A model generated the notes under the pieces. It saw only the letters and a list, made by a program, of their open reading frames with translations, made no database searches and was not told the origin of the DNA. 64,000 bases of DNA from Selenomonas sp. AB3002 (GTDB taxonomy: Bacteria > Bacillota > Negativicutes > Selenomonadales > Selenomonadaceae): assembly GCF_000702545.1 (NCBI RefSeq), contig NZ_JNIO01000008.1, positions 1,426,001 to 1,490,000 of the forward strand. The letters run 5' to 3'. The translations under genes and the position numbers were made by a program. Shown one piece after another: positions 32,981 to 42,637 of the stretch. The stretch's first letter is position 1, and every line of letters begins with the position of its first letter.

Positions 32981-33859
32981 TCAACAATAAACTTCTATAG
33001 CCCTCTTGATGGCCTGGACTGTCAACGGCAACATAGGCCCCACTTCACCGTCCAGATCGCTCTCCAAGGCTTCCTCTGTGCTGACTGTGAAGCTCTCAGC
33101 CTGCAAGTGCAGCACCGCATCCATTTCCGATACAGGCCGTCCTGCGATGAGATCTTTGCCTATTGCCATCAGCTGAGGCACGCCGACCTTCCTGATTGCC
33201 AGGAAGTCAAGCAGCCCATCATCGACCTCCACGCCTTCAGCCACATGCTTCATGCTGCCCACCGTAGAGCTGTTGATGATGACAAAAAGGTAAGCCTCAA
33301 CTTCATGGGCCTGCCCGTCTGCCAGTACCTTGAGCTTCCAGCTGTGGAATCTGGCCAGTTCACCAAGTCCTTTCAGATAATAGGCATTCTTGCCCAGGGC
33401 ATTCTTGAGACTTGGCGCCACCTCATGGGCAATGGAGGTCATCATGCCGGCGCTGGCCACATTGATGAAGTATTCCTCACCTACAAGGCCCAGGTCGCAG
33501 CGACGCGTCCTGCCCTCAACTATCGTGTCGAAGTATTTTTCCAAATCCTCGTTGATGCCCAGATAGGTGGCAAAGTCATTGGAAGTGCCGCTGCCGATTA
33601 TCCCCAGGGGCAGGTCCAGCTTCCCCTTCATGATGAGGTTGGCAGCTTCATGCACTGTGCCGTCGCCGCCGGCAGCGATGAGGCCGTCCGGCTGCAGCTC
33701 ACGCACGAAATCTATCAGGCCGTCATTGCCCCCCGCCTTGGTGCGGTAGGGAATCAGCAGGGCTCCCCGGCGCTGGAAGGCTTCTACCATCATGTCAAGC
33801 TTGCCCTTGAAGGCGGCGCTGCCGCTGACGGGGTTGTAGAAAAGCACGAACTTACGCAA
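32981..33859 (-). CDS. Diacylglycerol/lipid kinase family protein (YegS/DgkB-like)
   Basis: A 292-residue protein of the diacylglycerol kinase catalytic family. The start KFVLFYNPVSGSA is the family N-terminal motif; LIAAGGDGTVHEAANLIM holds the nucleotide-binding GGDGT; LGIIGSGTSNDFATYLGI corresponds to the GTxNDFAR motif. TTG 33859 with GGAGG six bases upstream is a good start. It probably phosphorylates a lipid at the inner face of the membrane; the substrate is not shown by sequence. Twelve bases downstream of the flippase gene. Confidence 0.87.
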   Translation of the reverse strand: MRKFVLFYNPVSGSAAFKGKLDMMVEAFQRRGALLIPYRTKAGGNDGLIDFVRELQPDGLIAAGGDGTVHEAANLIMKGKLDLPLGIIGSGTSNDFATYLGINEDLEKYFDTIVEGRTRRCDLGLVGEEYFINVASAGMMTSIAHEVAPSLKNALGKNAYYLKGLGELARFHSWKLKVLADGQAHEVEAYLFVIINSSTVGSMKHVAEGVEVDDGLLDFLAIRKVGVPQLMAIGKDLIAGRPVSEMDAVLHLQAESFTVSTEEALESDLDGEVGPMLPLTVQAIKRAIEVYC

Positions 33860-33870
33860 GAATAGCCTCC

Positions 33871-35562
33871 TTACTCTGCCTTGGTCTTGAAAACACCTAT
33901 GCGCCGCAGGAACTTGATGCCGAAACGGCCAATCATGGGAATACGCACCAAATCATCTTCACGCAGGCCACCAATCAGCAGCATGACAGCGATGTAGACG
34001 CCGCAGCCGAAGAACACGGCCCCAAAGGTAGCTACAATAGCTGACCCCAGCAAAGCCATGGACTGCACGTAGAAAACATGGGTAGCCGCCGCCATCACCA
34101 AAGCCGCTATAATGGTCTTGAAGAGCTGCCCCATTTCCATCTTATAGCCAATGAACTTGTAGATGAACACCAGGTTGATGAGGGCAGCCACACCCATATC
34201 CGCCGCCGTAGCCCAGGCCGCGCCCATGATGCCCAGCCAGGGAATGGAAGTCAGGTGCCAGTTCAGCAACACCTTGGCCCCTGCTGCCACCACCATGTTC
34301 ACCATGGGAATGGTGGGATGCCCCAGGCCCTGCAAGATAGCCGTGGAAACCTGATGAAGACCAAGGAGCACGATGCTCACAGCAGAAATCATCACCGCCG
34401 GCCCCGCACCCGGCGCATTGTAAATCAACGCTGAAATAGGCGTAGCCAGCACGAACACGCAGACAAAAGCCGGGAAGCAGACGAAGTTGGAAATGCGCAC
34501 AGAAGCCGCCGTCTGGCTGTAGACCCTGTCCTTCTGCTTCAGGGCCCTGGCCTCAGAAATGGCCGGCACAATGCTCATGGCCATGGAAGCCGTAATCAGG
34601 CAGGAAAGGTTCACCAGCGGCACGGCCATACCTGTGAGATAACCGAAGAGCTCCGTAGCCTCCCCCACGGAATAGCCTGCCACTTCCAGACGCTGGGGTA
34701 CAATCATCAGATCCAGGTTAGACACAATAGGCAGCATGATGCTGGCTGCCGATACCGGCAGGGACAGCTGGAAAATGCGCTTGATGATGTGTCCTGCCGA
34801 CTCGTGCTCTGTGCCCGGAGGCGGCGTGAGCACCTTGCCGTAGTCCCTCTCAATGTCCCGGTCCAGCTTGATGTGGAAATACACCAGAACCATCAGGCCC
34901 GTCACCGCACCTGCCAAAGCGCCCAAGGAGGCACCAGCAGCTGCATAGTCAAGTCCCCAGGGCATGAGCAGGCTGGCCAACAGGATCATGGTGATGACCC
35001 GGAAAATCTGCTCCACAATCTGGGACACTGCCGTAGGCGTCATGCGCTGCCAGCCCTGCAGATAACCTCTGGAGCTGGCCAGAAAAGTCACGAAGAACAC
35101 CGTAGGTGCCAGCACCACCACGGACATATAGGCCCGGGGGTCACGGATAAACTGCCACTCGATGAGCCAGTCTGCCAGGAAGTAGGTCAGGAAGGAGAAG
35201 AACAGGCCCGTGGCCAGCATAAGGCCCATGGAAATGCGGAAAACCCGCTTGGCCCCGTAGATGTCCTTCAGGGCCACCCTTTCCGCCGTGATGATGGAAA
35301 TAGCAACCGGCACGCCTGCCTGGGACACGGTCATGGCCAGAAAGTAGATGGGAAAAGCCATCTGATAAAGGCCGATACCTTCGCCCCCCAGGATACGGGA
35401 CACGAAAATCCAGTTCAGGGAGCCGATGACCTTCACCACAAACCCGGCAATGGTCAGGATAAATGTGCCCTTGAGGAAGGACTCGCCCTTGCTGCTCTTC
35501 TTTTCCTCCTGCTCCTGGCTTTCTATCTCTTGATTCGTTTCTTGCTTGTTAATGGAAAACAC
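33871..35562 (-). CDS. Polysaccharide/lipid flippase (SpoVB/MurJ-like MATE fold)
   Basis: A 563-residue integral membrane protein with about fourteen hydrophobic helices after a polar N-terminal 28 residues. FLKGTFILTIAGFVVKVIGSL and FVSRILGGEGIGLYQMAFPI are typical of the SpoVB/RfbX polysaccharide-biosynthesis flippases (MOP superfamily). It would move a lipid-linked intermediate across the inner membrane, for peptidoglycan or for a surface polymer; which one is not decided by sequence. The start is GTG 35562 with only a weak AGGCG upstream. Transcribed from palindromic promoter copy B. Confidence 0.85.
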   Translation of the reverse strand: MFSINKQETNQEIESQEQEEKKSSKGESFLKGTFILTIAGFVVKVIGSLNWIFVSRILGGEGIGLYQMAFPIYFLAMTVSQAGVPVAISIITAERVALKDIYGAKRVFRISMGLMLATGLFFSFLTYFLADWLIEWQFIRDPRAYMSVVVLAPTVFFVTFLASSRGYLQGWQRMTPTAVSQIVEQIFRVITMILLASLLMPWGLDYAAAGASLGALAGAVTGLMVLVYFHIKLDRDIERDYGKVLTPPPGTEHESAGHIIKRIFQLSLPVSAASIMLPIVSNLDLMIVPQRLEVAGYSVGEATELFGYLTGMAVPLVNLSCLITASMAMSIVPAISEARALKQKDRVYSQTAASVRISNFVCFPAFVCVFVLATPISALIYNAPGAGPAVMISAVSIVLLGLHQVSTAILQGLGHPTIPMVNMVVAAGAKVLLNWHLTSIPWLGIMGAAWATAADMGVAALINLVFIYKFIGYKMEMGQLFKTIIAALVMAAATHVFYVQSMALLGSAIVATFGAVFFGCGVYIAVMLLIGGLREDDLVRIPMIGRFGIKFLRRIGVFKTKAE

Positions 35563-35581
35563 CGCCTAGTAATCTGCCTCA

Positions 35582-35620
35582 GTTTTGCTTATGGCAAAAC
35601 GTCCTTGTTGGCGTTATAAT
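35582..35620 (+). promoter_or_regulatory. Palindromic promoter (copy A) of the GalT-like gene
   Basis: Palindrome GTTTTGC-n4-GGCAAAAC (35582-35600) ends 14 bases before TATAAT (35615-35620) on the plus strand. Same geometry as copies B, E and F. Confidence 0.65.
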
Positions 35621-35641
35621 TGTATAAAGTGTAACAGAAGA

Positions 35642-35716
35642 ATTATAACGCAAATAGGTAGATTTTGCCATAGGCAAAATATACCTATTTGCGTTTCGAC
35701 GAGGCAACAGCCGAGT
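35642..35716 (-). promoter_or_regulatory. Palindromic promoter (copy B) of the flippase operon, extended 23-bp hairpin
   Basis: TATAAT at 35647-35642 on the minus strand; palindrome ATTTTGCC-ATA-GGCAAAAT ends 14 bases upstream of it. Here the symmetry extends to 23-base arms (35647-35669 and 35673-35695) with a single mismatch. CGTTTCGACGAGGC follows, as in copy D. It fires toward copy A. Confidence 0.65.
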
Positions 35717-35742
35717 CATAACGCAATTACGATGCAAAGTAG

Positions 35743-35761
35743 ATTTTGCCATAGGCAAAAT
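35743..35761. repeat. Palindrome copy C, without a -10 box
   Basis: ATTTTGCC-ATA-GGCAAAAT, identical to the core of copy B, lies just before the RBS of the GalT-like gene. No TATAAT is found 13-14 bases from it on either strand. CATAACGCA upstream is a degenerate remnant of the shared element. Confidence 0.6.
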
Positions 35762-35779
35762 GCAGAAAGGAGGCTTGCC

Positions 35780-36556
35780 ATGAACATCATCGACTTCGAC
35801 ACCCGCATCGGCAGACAGAAACCCAACAGCCTCCTGCGTGAGGAAGCCTGCCCCTTCTGCGACCGGGAGCACCTGACGGACATCATAGCCGAAGAAGATG
35901 GCATGATTCTTTTGAAGAACAAATACAACGTCATCGTGGGCGCTGACCAGTTCGTCCTGATAGAAGGCCGGGAGTGCCAGACGGATATGCCGGACTACTC
36001 TCGGGAGAAAATGCGCCACCTCATCAGCTTCGGCCTCCATCACTGGCAAAAGCTGATGCACTCAGGCCGCTATGAAGACGTGCTGTTCTTCAAGAACTTC
36101 GGACCTCTCTCTGGCGGCACCATCCGCCACCCCCACATGCAGCTGGTGGGCTTTCCCAAACTGGACAGAAGCTGCCTCTCCCTGCCCGAGTACTTCGATG
36201 GTCCCCTGATCGCCGAGAAAAACGGCGTTTCCCTGCGCCTTTCCCAAAAACCCCGGGTAGGCTTCTGGGAAATCAACCTTCAGACAGAGCGCCTCTACCA
36301 GACCGAAAGCGTAAACACCCTGGCCGACTTCATCCAGCTCAGCGTTGACTACTTCATGAACCATTTCTCCCGCCGGGGCCAGAGTTACAACATCTTCTTC
36401 TACCACGAAGGAGACAAAAAAATCATGGTCAAAATTCTCCCCCGCTACGCCACCTCCCCCCTCTACATCGGCTACGGCATCCGCTTCCGCCCCACCAGCC
36501 TGGAGGAGGCCGAAAAAGAGATTCGGCAGCTTTACTTCCAAGACAGCAAAGAATAG
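35780..36556 (+). CDS. GalT-like HIT-fold nucleotidyltransferase (DUF4931)
   Basis: A 258-residue protein. EEACPFCDREHL (CxxC, possible zinc site) and FGPLSGGTIRHPHMQLVG with the HxHxQ triad are the signature of galactose-1-phosphate uridylyltransferase-like members of the HIT superfamily. Substrate unknown. Start 35780 follows GGAGG by eight bases; the open frame upstream passes through the palindromes and is not coding. Transcribed from copy A with a leader of about 150 nt containing hairpins B and C. Confidence 0.75.
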   Translation: MNIIDFDTRIGRQKPNSLLREEACPFCDREHLTDIIAEEDGMILLKNKYNVIVGADQFVLIEGRECQTDMPDYSREKMRHLISFGLHHWQKLMHSGRYEDVLFFKNFGPLSGGTIRHPHMQLVGFPKLDRSCLSLPEYFDGPLIAEKNGVSLRLSQKPRVGFWEINLQTERLYQTESVNTLADFIQLSVDYFMNHFSRRGQSYNIFFYHEGDKKIMVKILPRYATSPLYIGYGIRFRPTSLEEAEKEIRQLYFQDSKE

Positions 36557-36602
36557 AAACAGCCTCCTGGCGAGCCAGATCTCACCAGGAGGCTGTTTCT
36601 TA
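36555..36602. terminator. Bidirectional terminator between convergent genes
   Basis: GAAACAGCCTCCTGG pairs with CCAGGAGGCTGTTTC (36585-36599), a 15-base perfect stem with a 14-base loop. Confidence 0.8.
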
Positions 36603-37367
36603 TTTGCGGGCCGCTATGCAGAACAGCGGCACCTTATCAAACTGCATGCTTTCATCTACATGCACCCTGGAGCCGATATCCTCCTCCAGAGTCACTTCCA
36701 TGCCCAAACTGCGCAGGAACGCGACATCCCAGCCTGGACGGCGGTGGGTGCTGATCCTCAGCTCATCCTTGATTTCATTGCACTCCGTCACCAGTTCCCT
36801 GCGTATGCCTGCATGGACATCCGTGGGCTCATCCTTCTTCACAAAGGGAGCCAGTCCATAGTCAGAATCAAAATTCAAAAGTAGGCCGCCGGGCTTCAAT
36901 ACCCGCTGCCACTCCCGATAAGCCTCCATCACATCCGGCAGGGTCCAGGTCAGGTTGCGGGTGACCAGCACATCAAAGGAATTGTCTGCAAAGTCAAGGA
37001 CCTGGGCATTGCCCTTGCAAAAATCCACACGGCAGCCTGCCGCCAGAGCATTCTGCTTGGCCTGATGAAGCATCTCACCGGACATATCGACACCTGTCAC
37101 CTCATGCCCCAGCTGAGCCAGCAGGATAGCCAGGAAGCCTGCCCCGGTGCCCACATCCAGCACCTGCAGTTTCCCCTCAGGCAGCTTCTCAGCCAGCACC
37201 TGTCGCCAGGCCGCCCCGCAAGGCCCCGCCAGCTCCTTCAGCCGCAGCCTGCTGAAATCCCCGCTGCGCTCGTCCCAATATGCCTCTATCAGCTCCTGAA
37301 GCTTAATTTCCTGCTCATAGGCAGTTTCCCTCTGCCGAACATTGGCTTTCACTATCAGCACCCCCAT
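36600..37367 (-). CDS. Class I SAM-dependent methyltransferase
   Basis: A 255-residue protein. VLDVGTGAGFLAILLAQLG is motif I, EVTGVDMSGEMLHQAKQNA motif II, FDVLVTRNLTWTLPD motif IV and RVLKPGGLLLNFD motif VI of the UbiE/MenG-like methyltransferase fold. The substrate is unknown. The ATG at 37367 has a weak RBS; GTG codons within the next six residues are alternatives. Monocistronic; the 83 bases to rumA contain nothing notable. Confidence 0.85.
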   Translation of the reverse strand: MGVLIVKANVRQRETAYEQEIKLQELIEAYWDERSGDFSRLRLKELAGPCGAAWRQVLAEKLPEGKLQVLDVGTGAGFLAILLAQLGHEVTGVDMSGEMLHQAKQNALAAGCRVDFCKGNAQVLDFADNSFDVLVTRNLTWTLPDVMEAYREWQRVLKPGGLLLNFDSDYGLAPFVKKDEPTDVHAGIRRELVTECNEIKDELRISTHRRPGWDVAFLRSLGMEVTLEEDIGSRVHVDESMQFDKVPLFCIAARK

Positions 37368-37450
37368 GGTAGTTTCTCTCTGTCTACTATTTTATCTTAG
37401 TAAAGACAGAAAAATAAGCCTCCCAGGGGGTTACTTTTATCAAAAGCCTC

Positions 37451-38821
37451 TCAGTCTTTCTTAACAAGCAAAGCAACATTCTCCACGTGCGAAGTATTTG
37501 GGAACATATCCACCGGCTGCACCTTCACGGCCTTGTAGCCCAGCTCATCCAGCACGGCAATGTCCCTGGCCAGGGTGGCGGGGTTGCAGGAGACGTAAAC
37601 TATCCTGACCGGCTGCATGTCTGCGAAGGTCTTCAGCACTGTTTCCGTGCAGCCTGCCCGGGGCGGGTCTACCACTACCACATCGGGGCGCACACCCTGC
37701 TTGTAGAGGCGGGGCATGACCTGGGTGGCATCGCCTACGATGAATTCTGCATTCCTTACGTTGTTGTCCCTGGCGTTTTTATTGGCATCCTGGATGGCGG
37801 GCTTCACAATCTCGATACCGATGACTTCCCTTGCCTTCTGGGCCAGGAACAGGGTGATGGTGCCTGTGCCGCAGTAAGCGTCAATGACAGTTTCCTCTCC
37901 CTTGAGGTTGGCAAATTCCATGGCCTTGTTGTAGAGGACTTCCGCCTGGGCAGTGTTAACCTGGAAGAAGGAACGGGGGGAGATGTGGAAATTCAGGCGG
38001 CCCAGGCTGTCCTGGATGGTGGGACGCCCCCAGATAAGCCTGGTATCCCTGCCCATGATGACATTGTTGCGGTAGGTCTGGATATTCTGATGAACGCTGA
38101 CCACCTTCGGGAGTCTCGCCCGCAGCATCTTCACGAATTCCTTTTCCCGGGGCAGGGTCTTGCTGGCGGTGACTATGACCACCATGATATCCCCATTGCT
38201 GCCCACGCGGCCCACCACATGACGCAGGACGCCGGTGTGCTTGTCCTCATTGTAGACGGGAATGTTCAGCCTGGTGACAATTTCCCGCACGGCGTTCACC
38301 ACTTCGTTGTTGCCTTCCTTCTGGATATGACAGTCAGTGGTGTCGATGATATTGTGGCTGCCCTGAGCAAAGCAGCCGATAACGGTCTTGCCCTTCTCCC
38401 TGCCAATGGGGAACTGCATCTTGTTGCGGTAGTTCCAGGGAGTGGCTGCGCCGAGGGTGGGCTCCACAAAGAGGTCAGGCTGCTTGCCAATGCGGGTCAC
38501 GGCATCTATCACCTGCTGGCGCTTGGCCTTCAGCTGCGCTTCGTAGCTCAGGTGCTGGAGCTGGCAGCCGCCGCATTCCTTGTAAATGGGGCAGACGGGC
38601 TCCACCCGGTCGCTGCTCTTGCGGACAAGCTCCAGCAGCTTGCCCATGGCATAGGTCTTCTTGACCTCCGTGATGCGCACCTTGGCCTTTTCTCCCGGCA
38701 AGGCGTAAGGCACGAAGACAGTGAAATCCTCATAGCGCCCCACACCCTCGCCGCTGGTGCCCAGGGTGTTTATTTCAATCTCGTAGACTTGTCCCTGCTG
38801 GACAGGTATCTTTCCCTTCAT
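37451..38821 (-). CDS. rumA: 23S rRNA (uracil-5)-methyltransferase, RumA family
   Basis: A 456-residue protein. The N-terminal TRAM domain (residues about 8-65) is followed by the iron-sulphur-type cysteines CPIYKECGGCQLQHLSYEAQL. The methyltransferase domain contains VIDAYCGTGTITLFLA and DPPRAGCTETVL, and the catalytic cysteine is in VSCNPATLARD. It methylates uridine in 23S rRNA; which U is not decidable here (RlmD versus RlmCD types). Its ATG overlaps the TGA of the phosphatase gene (ATGA), so both are cotranslated. Confidence 0.9.
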   Translation of the reverse strand: MKGKIPVQQGQVYEIEINTLGTSGEGVGRYEDFTVFVPYALPGEKAKVRITEVKKTYAMGKLLELVRKSSDRVEPVCPIYKECGGCQLQHLSYEAQLKAKRQQVIDAVTRIGKQPDLFVEPTLGAATPWNYRNKMQFPIGREKGKTVIGCFAQGSHNIIDTTDCHIQKEGNNEVVNAVREIVTRLNIPVYNEDKHTGVLRHVVGRVGSNGDIMVVIVTASKTLPREKEFVKMLRARLPKVVSVHQNIQTYRNNVIMGRDTRLIWGRPTIQDSLGRLNFHISPRSFFQVNTAQAEVLYNKAMEFANLKGEETVIDAYCGTGTITLFLAQKAREVIGIEIVKPAIQDANKNARDNNVRNAEFIVGDATQVMPRLYKQGVRPDVVVVDPPRAGCTETVLKTFADMQPVRIVYVSCNPATLARDIAVLDELGYKAVKVQPVDMFPNTSHVENVALLVKKD

Positions 38822-39540
38822 CTTTCCTCACTTGCCTCGCTTGCATCGTCACCAGTCACAAATTCCACCTTGGTAAAGAGGTCGGCAGGCATCTCCAGGA
38901 TAAACCTGGCGCCGCTTTCCTCCAGCTCCTCACGGGTGCGGAACCCCCAGGTGACCCCCAGGGCAATGGCTCCCGCATTCCTGGCGGTTTCCATGTCCAC
39001 GCTGCTGTCACCGAAGTAGGCAACTTCCTTGGGGCTAACCCCCATCTTCTCCGCCAGCTTCAGCACCTTCAACGGGTCAGGCTTCCGGGGCAGGTCCGGC
39101 TGGTCGCCGATAACCTCAACGAAAGTGCCCTCAGCAAAAAGCTTCCGACAGATTTCCTCGGCGGCGCTCTGATGCTTGTTGGTGCAGACAGCCAGGGGCA
39201 CCCCCATCTCCTGAAGGCGCTTCAGCATATTGAAGATGCCTGCATAGGGGCGGGTCTTATTGAGGATATTTCTGGCATAGCACTCCTTGTATTCGGCCAG
39301 AAGTGCGTCCACCAGTGCCTCATCCCCTGCCTTGTCCTCCGGCAGTACGCGCTCAATCAGCTTGCGGGAGCCGTTGCCCACCTTGTAGCGGTACAGATCC
39401 ACCTCGAAGGTGGGGAAACCGTGGGCAGTGAGGACTTCGTTCACGCTGTCCGCCAAATCTTCCAGCGAGTCGATAAGGGTGCCGTCAAGGTCAAAGACCG
39501 CAGCCTTGGCAGTGACGGCAGCCCTGTTGAAATATTGCAT
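38818..39540 (-). CDS. gph: HAD phosphatase, phosphoglycolate phosphatase-like
   Basis: A 240-residue HAD-superfamily hydrolase. The catalytic motif I is FDLDGTLIDSLEDLADSV, motif II LAVCTNK, motif III KPDPLKVL, motif IV YFGDSSVDMETARNAG. The cap and length match phosphoglycolate phosphatases, but related pyrophosphatases look alike. First gene of a two-gene unit with rumA. Confidence 0.85.
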   Translation of the reverse strand: MQYFNRAAVTAKAAVFDLDGTLIDSLEDLADSVNEVLTAHGFPTFEVDLYRYKVGNGSRKLIERVLPEDKAGDEALVDALLAEYKECYARNILNKTRPYAGIFNMLKRLQEMGVPLAVCTNKHQSAAEEICRKLFAEGTFVEVIGDQPDLPRKPDPLKVLKLAEKMGVSPKEVAYFGDSSVDMETARNAGAIALGVTWGFRTREELEESGARFILEMPADLFTKVEFVTGDDASEASEER

Positions 39541-39560
39541 GATAATCCTTTCTGTTCGAA

Positions 39561-39697
39561 AAAAGCCTTCCCCTTGAGGGGAAGGTGGCAGCCGAAGGCT
39601 GACGGATGAGGTGGAAATGAACTAAATACTTCAGCCTGACTCAAAAAGTCGCACCTCATCCGCCCCTTCGGGGCACCTTCCCCAGAGGGGAAGGCTT
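39561..39697. repeat. Large imperfect inverted repeat (intergenic element, also terminator-like)
   Basis: Left arm 39561-39613 and right arm 39652-39697 pair almost throughout; each arm also folds on itself (CCTTCCCCTTGAGGGGAAGG on the left, CCTTCCCCAGAGGGGAAGG on the right). The central 38 bases are unpaired. It lies between gph and gatB, both on the minus strand. The outer sequence AAAGCCTTCCCC recurs at 56122. This looks like a mobile intergenic repeat or processing element. Confidence 0.75.
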
Positions 39698-39705
39698 TAT
39701 TTGTC

Positions 39706-41148
39706 TCAGCCGTCCAGCTTCTGGGCCAGCAGCTGGTTCACCATCTGGGGGTTGGCCTTGCCCTTGGAGGCTTTCATGACCTGTCCCACCAAGGCGCCTA
39801 TGGCCTTCTTGTTGCCGCCCTTGTAGTCGTCCACTGCCTTCTGGTTCTTGGCAATGACCACGTCTACAATGCCCTCGATGGCCTTGGTGTCGGTGATCTG
39901 CACCAGGCCCTTGTCCTTGACGATCTTCTCAGGGCTGTCAGTGTTGGTCCACATTTCCTTGAAGACCTTCTTGGCAATCTTGCCGGAAATGGTATCCTTC
40001 ATGATGAGCTGGATCATCTCGCCCAGGCGCTGGGCCTCCACGGGAGACTTGCTGATATCCAGGCCTTCATCGTTGAGGTTCTTCAGCAGGTCGCCCATCA
40101 TCCAGTTGGCAGCCAGCTTGGCATCTGCGCCGGTAGCCACCACGGCATCGAAATACTCGGCCATAGCGCGGGAGCTGGTGATGATGCCTGCATCGTAGTC
40201 GGACAGGCCGAACTCGCTTTCCAAGCGGGCGCGGCGGGCATCCGGCAGCTCCGGCAGCTCGCTGCGGTACTTCTCGATGGTCTCCTCGCTGGTGATGATG
40301 GGAGGCAGGTCCGGCTCCGGCATATAGCGGTAGTCGTGGGCATTTTCCTTGCTGCGCATGGAAAGGGTGATGCCCTGTGCCGGGTCGAAAGTACGGGTCT
40401 CCTGGACGATGTGGCCGCCGTCCTCCAGCACCTCAGTCTGGCGCTCAATCTCGTAGTTGATGGCGTCCTCAAGGTTCTTGAAAGAGTTGATGTTCTTCAT
40501 CTCCGTGCGGGTGCCCAGCTCCTTGGAGCCAACGGGACGCAGGGACACGTTGATGTCGGCACGGAGATTGCCCTCCTCCATGCGGCAGTTGGAAACATCG
40601 ATGTACTCCATGATAGCCTTGATTTTTTCCATATAGGCACGGGCTTCCTCAGCGGAGCTCATGTCAGGCTCGGAGACGATTTCCAGCAGGGGCACGCCCG
40701 TGCGGTTGTAGTCCACGTTGGAAGAAGCGGAGTCCTTGATATTGGTGCCGGAATGCACCAGCTTGCCTGCATCCTCCTCCATGTGGATGCGGGTGAGGCG
40801 GATGCGCTTCTTCTCCCCCTCCACGTCGATGTCCACCCAGCCGTGCTCGGCGATGGGCAGGTCATACTGGGAGGTCTGCCAGTTCTTGGGCAGGTCAGGA
40901 TAGTAGTAGTTCTTGCGGTCGAACTTGCTGTACTTGTTGATTTCGCAGTTGGTGGCAAGGCCGGCCTTGATGCCAAACTCCACCACCCGCTGGTTCACAG
41001 TGGGCAGCACCCCGGGCATGCCCAGGCAGACAGGGCACACATGGGTGTTCTGGTCAGCGCCGAAACTGGTGGCGCAACCGCAGAAAATCTTCGTCTTGGT
41101 CTTCAGTTCGCAATGTATTTCCAGGCCGATTACGGCTTCATACTTCAT
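39706..41148 (-). CDS. gatB: Aspartyl/glutamyl-tRNA(Asn/Gln) amidotransferase subunit B
   Basis: A 480-residue GatB. It starts [22 protein letters not shown], with conserved [31 protein letters not shown] and [17 protein letters not shown]-terminal YqeY-like tail runs [28 protein letters not shown]. It phosphorylates the tRNA-bound Glu/Asp and transfers ammonia from GatA. The ATG overlaps the gatA stop by one base (TGATG). Confidence 0.97.
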   Translation of the reverse strand: MKYEAVIGLEIHCELKTKTKIFCGCATSFGADQNTHVCPVCLGMPGVLPTVNQRVVEFGIKAGLATNCEINKYSKFDRKNYYYPDLPKNWQTSQYDLPIAEHGWVDIDVEGEKKRIRLTRIHMEEDAGKLVHSGTNIKDSASSNVDYNRTGVPLLEIVSEPDMSSAEEARAYMEKIKAIMEYIDVSNCRMEEGNLRADINVSLRPVGSKELGTRTEMKNINSFKNLEDAINYEIERQTEVLEDGGHIVQETRTFDPAQGITLSMRSKENAHDYRYMPEPDLPPIITSEETIEKYRSELPELPDARRARLESEFGLSDYDAGIITSSRAMAEYFDAVVATGADAKLAANWMMGDLLKNLNDEGLDISKSPVEAQRLGEMIQLIMKDTISGKIAKKVFKEMWTNTDSPEKIVKDKGLVQITDTKAIEGIVDVVIAKNQKAVDDYKGGNKKAIGALVGQVMKASKGKANPQMVNQLLAQKLDG

Positions 41149-42617
41149 CAGTTGTTACCTCCCAGCTTCGCCATCTTCGTGTGATAGTCCTGACTCTGCT
41201 CATAGGTGTAAGCCGCACGGATAATGGTTTCCTCGTCCAGGGCCTTGCCGATGATCTGCATGCCGATAGGCATTCCCTTGCTGGAGAAACCGCAAGGCAG
41301 GCTGATGCCAGGCAGGCCGGCCAGGTTCAGAGGCACGGTGCAGGCATCCTGCAGGTACATCTGCAGGGGGTCACCCGCCATCTCGCCGATCTTGAAAGCC
41401 GTGGTGGGAGCCACAGGAGCAAGAATCACATCCACCTGCTCGAAAGCCTTGGCATAATCCTCGGCCACCAGAGTACGCACCTTCATGGCTTTCAGATAAT
41501 ACGCATCGTAGTAGCCAGCGGAAAGGGCGTAGTTGCCAATGACAATGCGGCGCTTGACTTCCTCGCCGAACTTCTCTGTGCGGGTATTGGTCATCATGGA
41601 CACCAGGTCCTCGCCCTCCACACGCTCGCCGTAGCTTACGCCGTCATAGCGCTGGAGGTTGGTGGCAGCCTCAGCGGGAGCGATGAGGTAATAGGCGGAA
41701 ATGGCATAATCCGTGTGAGGCAGAGAGATATCCACGATCTCTGCTCCCATTTCCTTGTATTTCTCAATGGCAGCCCGGATGGCTTTCTCCACCTCGGGGT
41801 CCATGCCCTTCACGAAGTATTCCTTGGGCAGTCCGATCTTCAGCCCCTTCACATCCTCCACCAGAGCCCTGGTGAAGTCAGGCACAGCCGCCTCGCTGGA
41901 GGTGGAGTCCATCTCATCATGGCCGGCAATGATGTTGAGCAGATGTGCGCAGTCCGTCACATCCCGGGTCACAGGGCCAATCTGATCAAGGGAGGAGCCG
42001 TAGGCCACCAGGCCATAGCGGGAAACACGGCCATAGGTGGGCTTCAGGCCTACCACGCCGCAGAAGGATGCAGGCTGGCGGATGGAACCGCCGGTATCTG
42101 AGCCCAGGGACCATATAGCGGTGCCTGCAGCCACGGAAGCGGCGCTGCCGCCGGAGGAACCGCCGGGGACGCACTCGGTGTTCCAGGGGTTGCAGGTGGG
42201 ATGGTAAGCGGAATTCTCCGTGGAGCCGCCCATGGCGAACTCGTCCATGTTCAGCTTGCCCAGGATGACAGGATTCTCTGCCTTGAGCTTCTTCATGACC
42301 GTTGCATCATAGGGAGGCACGAAGTGCTCCAGAATCTTGGAAGCGCAGGTGGTCTTCACGCCCTTGGTGCAGATATTGTCCTTGATAGCGCCGGGAATGC
42401 CCTCCAGGAAGGAAATCTCCTCCCCCCGGGCAATCTTCTCGTCCACGGCGCGGGCCTGCTCCAGTGCCTCGTCACGGGTGACGGTGAGGTAAGCCTTGAC
42501 CTCTCCCTCCACCTCGTCAATGCGGGAGAGCACATCCTCGGTCAGCTCTACACTTGTAATCTCTTTATTCACCAGCATATCATGCAGGACATGAGCCGGT
42601 TTCTCGTATAATCTCAC
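41148..42617 (-). CDS. gatA: Aspartyl/glutamyl-tRNA(Asn/Gln) amidotransferase subunit A
   Basis: A 489-residue amidase-signature enzyme providing ammonia by glutamine hydrolysis. The Ser-cisSer-Lys triad is seen in [11 protein letters not shown] (Lys) and [15 protein letters not shown] (the serines), and [19 protein letters not shown] follows. GTG 42617 is preferred because AGGAGG lies seven bases upstream; TTG 42623 would almost abut it. Second gene of the gatCAB operon. Confidence 0.97.
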   Translation of the reverse strand: MRLYEKPAHVLHDMLVNKEITSVELTEDVLSRIDEVEGEVKAYLTVTRDEALEQARAVDEKIARGEEISFLEGIPGAIKDNICTKGVKTTCASKILEHFVPPYDATVMKKLKAENPVILGKLNMDEFAMGGSTENSAYHPTCNPWNTECVPGGSSGGSAASVAAGTAIWSLGSDTGGSIRQPASFCGVVGLKPTYGRVSRYGLVAYGSSLDQIGPVTRDVTDCAHLLNIIAGHDEMDSTSSEAAVPDFTRALVEDVKGLKIGLPKEYFVKGMDPEVEKAIRAAIEKYKEMGAEIVDISLPHTDYAISAYYLIAPAEAATNLQRYDGVSYGERVEGEDLVSMMTNTRTEKFGEEVKRRIVIGNYALSAGYYDAYYLKAMKVRTLVAEDYAKAFEQVDVILAPVAPTTAFKIGEMAGDPLQMYLQDACTVPLNLAGLPGISLPCGFSSKGMPIGMQIIGKALDEETIIRAAYTYEQSQDYHTKMAKLGGNN

Positions 42618-42637
42618 GTTCAATCCTCCTGCCTTAT

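Noticed and set aside
35585-35779. 65-residue N-terminal extension of the GalT-like protein
   Set aside because: Runs through palindromic promoter elements; a good RBS precedes ATG 35780.
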